A DNA stretch of 64,000 bases, taken from an uncultured Clostridia bacterium. GTDB lineage: Bacteria; Bacillota; Clostridia; Oscillospirales; Acutalibacteraceae. The DNA lies in contig CANRIZ010000010.1 of assembly GCA_947630835.1 (NCBI GenBank), positions 1-64,000 of the forward strand. The letters run 5' to 3'. The notes under the pieces were generated by a model that made no database searches, had not been told where the DNA came from, and was given only the letters and a program-made list of their open reading frames with translations. Within the stretch, counting starts at the first letter, position 1, and the number at the start of each line of letters is the position of its first letter. Below, piece by piece: positions 58,355 through 64,000 of the stretch. The translations under genes were made by a program, and so were the position numbers.

Positions 58355-59323
58355 ATGAATTTTACGCAGTTATCAAACGGACAGTACGAGGGCTTTGCGA
58401 TAGTAAAGCAATGCGATAAAAAATCAACGAGCAAGGGAAGCGAGTATCTCGACATAAAATTAAGCGACAAAAGCGGCGAAATAAACGCAAAATTATGGGA
58501 TTACAGCCCTTTAATTCAGGGTGAATTTCCGGTTGATTCCATAGTTAAGGTAAGGGGAGAAATGACCAAGTTTGCGGGCAACGACCAGCTTAAAATAATC
58601 AAAATCCGCCTTACCTCGGATTCGGACGAGGTTGTGTACGAGGATTTGATACAGACGGCGGATTACAGCGGAGAATATATGTACAAAAAGATAATCGAAA
58701 GGGTAAATAATTTTACCGACGAGGATTTGAAAAAGCTGGTTTTACATATGTATGAGGAAAGAAAGGAAGTTCTGCTTTCTTTCCCTGCGGCGTACAGACT
58801 GCACCACGCCTTGCGAAGCGGACTTTTGATGCACACCCTGTCCATAGTGAAGCTTTGCGAGGGCGTATGCGAGGTCTATCCCTTTGTGAATAAGGATTTA
58901 CTCTTAACGGGGGCTATGCTTCACGATATAGCCAAGACAAGCGAGTATAAAGTGGGCGCGGCGGGCGTTGCCTCGGGTTATACGGTTGAAGGCAATCTGA
59001 TAGGGCATCTTGTAAAGGGTGCTATGCTTGTTGACGAGGCGGCGGAAAGCCTCGGTATCCCCAAGGAAAAGGCGATGCTCGTTGAGCATATGCTTATTTC
59101 TCATCACGGCGAACCCGAATTCGGAGCGGCGGTAAGACCTATGTTCCTCGAAGCGGAGCTTTTGTCGGAGCTCGATTTAATGGACGCAAGGGTTTATCAG
59201 ATTTCGCACGCAATAGAAAATATTGAAAAAAACGAGTTTTCTTCAAGGCTCTGGGCGTTAAACGACAGAAAGATTTTCAACCACGGGGAAAAGGAAAAGG
59301 ATATAAGAGTCAATCTTGAATAA
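58355..59323 (+). CDS. YhaM-like 3'-5' exoribonuclease (OB-fold plus HD domain)
   Basis: A 322-aa protein. Residues 1-90 form an OB fold (GFAIVKQCDKKSTSKGSEYLDIKLSD, in part; GEINAKLWDYSP). The HD domain carries HHALRSGLLMHTLSIVKL near residue 150, TGAMLHDIAKTSEY near 190 and LISHHGEPEFGAAV near 245, all metal ligands. This is the layout of YhaM from Bacillus, which degrades RNA ends. ATG 58355 has AGGGGA upstream and follows a good promoter. prmA starts 14 bases after the stop. Confidence 0.88.
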   Translation: MNFTQLSNGQYEGFAIVKQCDKKSTSKGSEYLDIKLSDKSGEINAKLWDYSPLIQGEFPVDSIVKVRGEMTKFAGNDQLKIIKIRLTSDSDEVVYEDLIQTADYSGEYMYKKIIERVNNFTDEDLKKLVLHMYEERKEVLLSFPAAYRLHHALRSGLLMHTLSIVKLCEGVCEVYPFVNKDLLLTGAMLHDIAKTSEYKVGAAGVASGYTVEGNLIGHLVKGAMLVDEAAESLGIPKEKAMLVEHMLISHHGEPEFGAAVRPMFLEAELLSELDLMDARVYQISHAIENIEKNEFSSRLWALNDRKIFNHGEKEKDIRVNLE

Positions 59324-59337
59324 TCGGGAACGTAAAA

Positions 59338-60273
59338 ATGGAATGGACTGAAGTTATAACAGAAATAAACGCCGACGATATCGACGCTGCGGCGGATATA
59401 GCGAATATGGCGGTTGACTGCGGCATTTACATAGAGGATTACCGCAACCTTGAAAAGGAAACTTGGGAAACGGCAAATATCGACCTTATTGACGAGGAGC
59501 TTTTAAATAAGGACAGGTCAAGGGGCTTTATACATCTTTATATTTCGCCCGATGAAAATCCCGCGGAGGCGGTCGCTTTTCTTTCGGAGCGCTTAAACGA
59601 AGCGAAAATAGAGCATAAAATCAACCTGGAAAAATGCAGAAACGAGGATTGGGAAAATAACTGGAAAGAGTTTTTCAAGCCCGTAAATATAGGCAAAAAG
59701 CTGCTTATCAGACCGCTTTGGATAGATAAGCTCGAAAACCCCGAAAACAGAAAGGTGCTGTCAATCGAACCCGGACTTGCCTTCGGTACGGGCGGGCACG
59801 ATACCACAAGGCTCTGTATGGAAATGTGCGAAAAATATATAAAAAACGGCGACAGCGTACTCGATACCGGCTGCGGCAGCGGAATTTTGGGCATAGCGTC
59901 GCTGCTTTTGGGAGCCGGGAGCGTTGTAGGCGTCGATATTGACGAGCTTGCCGTAAAAACCGCTATAGAAAACGGCAGGGTAAACGGCTTTAACGAGCCG
60001 GAGTTTAAAATACTTAACGGCAATTTGACCGATAAGGTAAGCGGGAAATTCGATGTAATACTCGCCAATATCGTTGCGGACGTGATAATCGCTTTTTCCG
60101 ATTTCGTCGGGGATTTTATGAAGGAAAATTCGGTTTTTATAACCTCGGGAATTATAGCGTCGAGGGAGGCGGAGGTCAGGGAAGCGTTTTTGAAAAACCG
60201 TTTTAAAATTATAGAGGAAAACGGAAGCGGGGATTGGCTTTGCTTCGTTTGCCGCAGAACGGCGGGTGCGTAA
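59338..60273 (+). CDS. prmA: Ribosomal protein L11 methyltransferase
   Basis: A 311-aa methyltransferase. After the small substrate-recognition domain (WTEVITEINADDIDAAADI, to about residue 60), the linker ENNWKEFFKPVNIGKKLLIRP and then LAFGTGGHDTTRLCMEM, SVLDTGCGSGILGIASLLLG (SAM site near residue 175) and DVILANIVADVI (NIL/NIV motif near 240) are diagnostic. It trimethylates L11, whose gene is at 34999. SD is modest (CGGGAACG). Followed by a small membrane protein that overlaps its end. Confidence 0.94.
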   Translation: MEWTEVITEINADDIDAAADIANMAVDCGIYIEDYRNLEKETWETANIDLIDEELLNKDRSRGFIHLYISPDENPAEAVAFLSERLNEAKIEHKINLEKCRNEDWENNWKEFFKPVNIGKKLLIRPLWIDKLENPENRKVLSIEPGLAFGTGGHDTTRLCMEMCEKYIKNGDSVLDTGCGSGILGIASLLLGAGSVVGVDIDELAVKTAIENGRVNGFNEPEFKILNGNLTDKVSGKFDVILANIVADVIIAFSDFVGDFMKENSVFITSGIIASREAEVREAFLKNRFKIIEENGSGDWLCFVCRRTAGA

Positions 60274-60550
60274 GTTGAAATATTTTTTGGCTTTTTACAT
60301 ATTAATTGCGGCGGCAGTTATAACGGCGGTGTTTTTCCTTTCGCTTAACGAGGATAAATCGCCGAAAATCAAAATAATCCTGACCGTTATTTACATATTG
60401 GCGCTTTTGGGCGTTTTATTCGGTATGACGGTATTGGAGGGGAAATACAAGCTCTCAAGGCTTGCGTCTTCGTCAATAGCGGCGGCGGCAGTCGGGCTTA
60501 TGTACCTTGCCGATACCGTGGCTTCAAAAATCAGGAAGAACAGAGGGTGA
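60266..60550 (+). CDS. 94-aa membrane protein of unknown function
   Basis: Three hydrophobic segments: FLAFYILIAAAVITAVFFL (about residues 7-25), IILTVIYILALLGVLFGMT (about 37-55) and ASSSIAAAAVGLMYLADTVA, then a basic tail KIRKNRG. I recognise no family. The start may be GTG 60266, overlapping prmA by 8 bases, or TTG 60275; neither has a strong SD. It lies between prmA and nrdG in one run of plus-strand genes, with nrdG 5 bases behind its stop. Confidence 0.6.
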   Translation: MRKLKYFLAFYILIAAAVITAVFFLSLNEDKSPKIKIILTVIYILALLGVLFGMTVLEGKYKLSRLASSSIAAAAVGLMYLADTVASKIRKNRG

Positions 60551-60555
60551 AACAG

Positions 60556-61245
60556 ATGATAATAGACGGGCTTCAAAAACTTACGCTTTTGGATTTTCCG
60601 GGCAAAATCGCATGCACGGTGTTTACGCACGGCTGTAATTACCGCTGTCCTTTCTGTCATAACGCTTCGCTTGTAATTTCGCAAAATGATGAGCATATAA
60701 GCGAGGAGGAGGTTTTAAGCTTCCTTGAAAAAAGAAAAGGACTGCTTGACGGCGTTGCGATAACCGGCGGTGAGCCGACATTGCAAAAGAATTTAAAGGA
60801 TTTTATAATCAAAGTCAGGGATATGGGCTATCTTGTAAAGCTCGATACAAACGGCTCAAATCCCGAAAAGCTGAAGGAGCTTACGGACGAGGGACTTTTG
60901 GATTATGTTGCGGTGGATATCAAGTCTTCTCCCGAAAAATATCCGCTTTTAACAGGTGTAAAGGACTTTGACTTTACACCGATTAAGCAAACCGTGGAGC
61001 TTTTAAAGCAGGGAAACGTTGACTACGAATTCAGGACAACCGTTGTAAATCCGCTTCACGAGGCGGAGGATTTTGAAAAAATTGCCGAATTGCTCGGCGG
61101 CTGTCGGCGTTATTTTTTGCAGCAGTTTGTTGATTCCGGCGATATTATTTCCGACGGCCTTTCGGCATATGACCGTGAAACTATGGAACGGTTCAAAAAT
61201 ATAGCCGAAAGCACAATATCTTGCGTCGAACTTCGGGGAGTTTAA
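60556..61245 (+). CDS. nrdG: Anaerobic ribonucleoside-triphosphate reductase activating protein
   Basis: A 229-aa radical SAM enzyme. GCNYRCPFCHNASLV near residues 28-42 supplies CxxxCxxC for the 4Fe-4S cluster, and GVAITGGEPTLQKNL is the SAM-binding GGE motif. It makes the glycyl radical on NrdD. Length fits NrdG of the longer, PflA-like type. ATG 60556 has GAGGGTG upstream; an earlier GTG overlaps it. Two 25-bp near-identical segments at its 3' end and just behind it are noted below. nrdD follows after 257 bases. Confidence 0.93.
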   Translation: MIIDGLQKLTLLDFPGKIACTVFTHGCNYRCPFCHNASLVISQNDEHISEEEVLSFLEKRKGLLDGVAITGGEPTLQKNLKDFIIKVRDMGYLVKLDTNGSNPEKLKELTDEGLLDYVAVDIKSSPEKYPLLTGVKDFDFTPIKQTVELLKQGNVDYEFRTTVVNPLHEAEDFEKIAELLGGCRRYFLQQFVDSGDIISDGLSAYDRETMERFKNIAESTISCVELRGV

Positions 61246-61278
61246 AGAATTTTAAGCACAATATCTTGTGTCGGACTT
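61209..61278 (+). repeat. 25-bp direct duplication at the end of nrdG
   Basis: AAGCACAATATCTTGCGTCG plus AACTT (61209-61233) recurs at 61254-61278 with two changes (TTGTGTCGGACTT). The first copy codes for the last residues of NrdG; the second is just past the stop and holds a NrdR-box-like GCACAATATCTTGTGT. Confidence 0.75.
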
Positions 61279-61341
61279 TACAGAAAAAAGTTGAGTTTAG
61301 GTGAATTTTGCACAAAAATTTAATGCTTTTATGGTTCATTA

Positions 61342-61388
61342 TCACAAAATATTGTGTTCAAAAAAACATTTAATACAATATTTTGTGA
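61342..61388. promoter_or_regulatory. Pair of NrdR-box-like sites
   Basis: TCACAAAATATTGTGT (61342-61357) and ATACAATATTTTGTGA (61373-61388) both fit the ACAC-W-AT-AT-W-GTGT type of NrdR box. Their centres are 31 bp apart, three helical turns, as seen in known NrdR targets. Confidence 0.72.
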
Positions 61389-61406
61389 TTTTTTTGGATT
61401 TTTCTA

Positions 61407-61435
61407 TTGACAACACAATATATAGGGTGTAATAT
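61407..61435 (+). promoter_or_regulatory. nrdD promoter with a NrdR-box-like spacer
   Basis: TTGACA (61407-61412), 17-bp spacer, TAATAT (61430-61435). The spacer ACACAATATATAGGGTG (61413-61429) is itself a box-like palindrome, so a bound NrdR would block both promoter elements. Confidence 0.78.
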
Positions 61436-61502
61436 ATATCCGGTGTCGCACAAAAGCGAAAGTGAATTAAAATAAAATTTCTTAATAAAGCGAGGTAGGA
61501 AA

Positions 61503-63875
61503 ATGTATCAGGTAGTAAAAAGAGACAATTCGGTTGCGGATTTTGATTTGTCAAAAATAAGCGTCGCCATATCGAAGGCGTTTGACGCTTGTGAAAAGCA
61601 GTACCATCCGAGCGTAATAGATTTGCTTGCGCTCAAGGTAACGGCGGATTTTGAAGAGAAGGTCGCAAATAACCTTATCGCCGTTGAGGATATTCAGGAT
61701 TCCGTTGAGGACGTTCTTATCAAGGCGGGCTATGCCGACGTTGCAAAGGCTTATATCCTTTACAGACGTCAGCGCGAAAAGCTCAGGAATATGAAATCCA
61801 CCATCCTTGACTATAAAGAGATAGTTAACAACTATGTCAATGTTACGGACTGGAGAGTTAAGGAAAATTCAACCGTTACATATTCCGTAGGCGGTCTTAT
61901 CCTTTCAAACTCGGGCGCAATCACCGCAAACTATTGGCTTTCCGAGATATACGACGATGAAATTGCGCAGGCTCACAAGAATGCCGATATCCATATTCAC
62001 GACCTTTCAATGCTTACCGGTTACTGCGCCGGCTGGTCGTTAAAGCAGCTTATCAAAGAGGGCTTGGGCGGTATTCCCGGCAAAATCACCTCCGCTCCGG
62101 CTTCCCACCTTTCAACTCTTTGCAACCAGATGGTAAACTTCCTCGGCATTATGCAGAACGAGTGGGCGGGCGCGCAGGCTTTCTCGTCATTCGATACATA
62201 TCTTGCTCCCTTTGTAAAGGTAGACAATCTTTCATATAAAGAAGTAAAACAGTGCATACAGTCCTTTATTTACGGCGTAAATACTCCTTCAAGATGGGGT
62301 ACTCAGGCTCCGTTTACAAACGTAACTCTTGACTGGACCGTTCCCAACGACCTTGCAGAGCTCAACGCTATCGTAGGCGGCAAGGAGATGGACTTTAAGT
62401 ACAAAGACTGCAAAAAAGAAATGGATATGGTAAACAAGGCGTTTATCGAAATTATGATTGAGGGCGACGCCAACGGCAGGGGCTTCCAGTATCCTATTCC
62501 CACCTATTCCATTACAAGGGATTTTGACTGGTCGGAAACCGAGAACAATAAGCTTCTCTTTGAGATGACCTCAAAATACGGCACTCCTTATTTCTCAAAC
62601 TATATCAATTCCGATATGGAACCGTCGGACGTTCGTTCGATGTGCTGCCGTCTTCGTCTTGACCTTCGCGAGCTTCGCAAAAAGTCGGGCGGCTTCTTCG
62701 GAAGCGGCGAGTCAACCGGCTCCGTAGGCGTTGTTACAATCAATATGCCGAGGCTTGCTTATCTTTCCGCCGACGAGGAGGAGTTCTTTAAGCGTCTTGA
62801 CCATATGATGGATATTGCCGCGCGTTCTTTAAAGGTTAAGAGAACCATTATCACAAAGCTTCTTGACGAGGGACTGTATCCCTACACCAAGAGATACCTC
62901 GGCACATTCAACAACCATTTCTCAACTATAGGTCTTCTCGGTATGAACGAAGCGGGGCTCAATGCAAAATGGCTTCGTGCCGATATGACTCACAGGGAAA
63001 CCCAGGAGTTTACAATTAAAACTCTCAACCATATGAGAGAGCGCCTTTCGGACTATCAGGAGCAGTACGGCGACCTCTACAACCTTGAGGCTACTCCGGC
63101 AGAGTCAACCTCCTACAGGCTTGCAAAGCACGACGTTAAGAGGTTCCCCGACATCATCACCGCAAACGAGAACGGCACTCCTTACTATACCAATTCTTCA
63201 AATCTTCCCGTCGGCTTTACGGACGACATTTTTGAAGCTCTTTCAATTCAGGACGACATTCAGACTCTTTATACCTCGGGTACGGTATTCCACGCATTCC
63301 TCGGCGAAAAGCTTCCCACCTGGAAGTCGGCCGCCGACCTTGTAAGGAAGATTGCAGAAAATCATAAGCTTCCTTATTACACAATTTCGCCTACATATTC
63401 GATATGCAAAAACCACGGCTATCTTACGGGCGAGCATTTCACCTGCCCGGAATGCGGCGAAAAGGCGGAGGTTTACAGCCGTATAACAGGTTATTACCGT
63501 CCCGTTCAGAACTGGAACGACGGCAAGGCTCAGGAGTATAAGGACAGGCTCGTTTACGACGTTGTCAACAAGACCGAGGTTAAAACGTCGCTTCAAAAAG
63601 ACGCCTGCGGCTGCGGCGAATGTAACCGGGAATCCCCCTTGGCAACAAACAACGAAACTCTCCTTTTTGCAACAAAGACCTGCCCCAACTGTAAAGCGGC
63701 GTCCTCCTTGCTTGACAGAGCCGGAATAAAATACACAAAGATTTACGTTGAGGACAATCCCGAGCTTGCAAAGCAGTTAGGTCTTAAACAGGCGCCGACG
63801 CTTGTTGTAAAGAATGCGGGAACAACGGAAAAAATCGTAAACCTCTCAAATATTAAAAAATATACTGAGGCATAA
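61503..63875 (+). CDS. nrdD: Anaerobic (class III) ribonucleotide reductase with fused redoxin domain
   Basis: A 790-aa enzyme. The ATP-cone (VVKRDNSVADFDLSKIS) covers residues 1 to about 95. The barrel follows with HIHDLSMLTGYCAGWSL, LSTLCNQMVNFLG (active-site Cys) and EWAGAQAFSSFDTYLAPF. A zinc site near the end has FTCPECGEKAEVY, then RITGYYRPVQNWNDGK carries the radical glycine near residue 660. After it come DACGCGECN and, unusually, an extra 75 residues: TLLFATKTCPNCKAASSLLDRAGIKYTKIYVED (in part), a glutaredoxin/thioredoxin-like domain with CPNC. A thioredoxin reductase gene starts 6 bases on. SD GAGGTAGG precedes the ATG. Confidence 0.95.
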   Translation: MYQVVKRDNSVADFDLSKISVAISKAFDACEKQYHPSVIDLLALKVTADFEEKVANNLIAVEDIQDSVEDVLIKAGYADVAKAYILYRRQREKLRNMKSTILDYKEIVNNYVNVTDWRVKENSTVTYSVGGLILSNSGAITANYWLSEIYDDEIAQAHKNADIHIHDLSMLTGYCAGWSLKQLIKEGLGGIPGKITSAPASHLSTLCNQMVNFLGIMQNEWAGAQAFSSFDTYLAPFVKVDNLSYKEVKQCIQSFIYGVNTPSRWGTQAPFTNVTLDWTVPNDLAELNAIVGGKEMDFKYKDCKKEMDMVNKAFIEIMIEGDANGRGFQYPIPTYSITRDFDWSETENNKLLFEMTSKYGTPYFSNYINSDMEPSDVRSMCCRLRLDLRELRKKSGGFFGSGESTGSVGVVTINMPRLAYLSADEEEFFKRLDHMMDIAARSLKVKRTIITKLLDEGLYPYTKRYLGTFNNHFSTIGLLGMNEAGLNAKWLRADMTHRETQEFTIKTLNHMRERLSDYQEQYGDLYNLEATPAESTSYRLAKHDVKRFPDIITANENGTPYYTNSSNLPVGFTDDIFEALSIQDDIQTLYTSGTVFHAFLGEKLPTWKSAADLVRKIAENHKLPYYTISPTYSICKNHGYLTGEHFTCPECGEKAEVYSRITGYYRPVQNWNDGKAQEYKDRLVYDVVNKTEVKTSLQKDACGCGECNRESPLATNNETLLFATKTCPNCKAASSLLDRAGIKYTKIYVEDNPELAKQLGLKQAPTLVVKNAGTTEKIVNLSNIKKYTEA

Positions 63876-64000
<125 letters not shown>

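Overview
The window reads as a chromosomal segment of an anaerobic, endospore-forming Gram-positive bacterium of class Clostridia, most like the Oscillospirales/Ruminococcaceae. The pointers are gpr, spoIIP and spoVAE, an oxygen-sensitive class III ribonucleotide reductase with its radical activase, Firmicutes-type leaders (PyrR attenuator, L10 leader, candidate L1 sites), RNase M5-like Toprim and RqcH proteins, a surface cohesin domain, arabinose and alpha-galactoside enzymes, and no respiratory genes. The assignment is an inference from content; no rRNA is present. I saw no tRNA, rRNA, IS element, prophage or CRISPR array.

Layout. 1-1240: a small accessory patch (partial NUDIX, GNAT acetyltransferase) flanked by an imperfect 55-bp direct repeat. 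1244-2963: PHP phosphoesterase and ispE, ending at a shared terminator. 3020-11484 (minus): alaS, HIT, comEC, holA, Toprim protein, a 40-aa membrane peptide and comM, tightly packed. 11611-14447: a LytS-like histidine kinase and a receiver/SARP-like regulator. 14547-18555: apgM-type mutase, O-acetylhomoserine sulfhydrylase, citrate synthase. 18755-19601: rplM-rpsI. 19743-23038: sugar/cation symporter, M20 peptidase, ATC hydrolase-like protein. 23102-24253 (minus): an unknown repeat protein and an ECF sigma factor. 24423-26599: araA-araD. 26645-28843 (minus): RluA-like synthase and CCA-adding enzyme. 28967-33517: DUF896 and a type IIA topoisomerase pair.

33739-37419 is the rpmG-secE-nusG-rplK-rplA-rplJ-rplL block with its leaders. 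It is followed by an independently transcribed 48-aa peptide gene, a lipoprotein, and a divergent XRE-regulator/membrane-protein switch with two matching operators. 39450-47051 holds a C_GCAxxG_C_C protein, a GH36-like alpha-galactosidase, a glycosyltransferase, DUF1858, trmK, Nif3-like and rqcH. 47335-49816 carries a probably abundant cohesin-domain surface protein, a 6S-like RNA, DUF1292, a second small-RNA candidate and an aldose epimerase. 49963-58289 carries traX-like, pyrR-uraA, plsY, an aldo/keto reductase, spoVAE, a 59-aa Cys-rich membrane peptide, rpsT, gpr, a structured spacer and spoIIP. 58355-64000 carries a YhaM-like nuclease, prmA, nrdG, nrdD with a fused redoxin domain, and the start of trxB.

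Working together: nrdG, nrdD and trxB form a deoxynucleotide-synthesis unit under NrdR-like boxes. pyrR and uraA control and import uracil. The ribosomal genes carry autoregulatory leaders. Many genes start with TTG or GTG, so I moved a number of starts inward to codons preceded by a Shine-Dalgarno sequence; each choice is explained in the entry.
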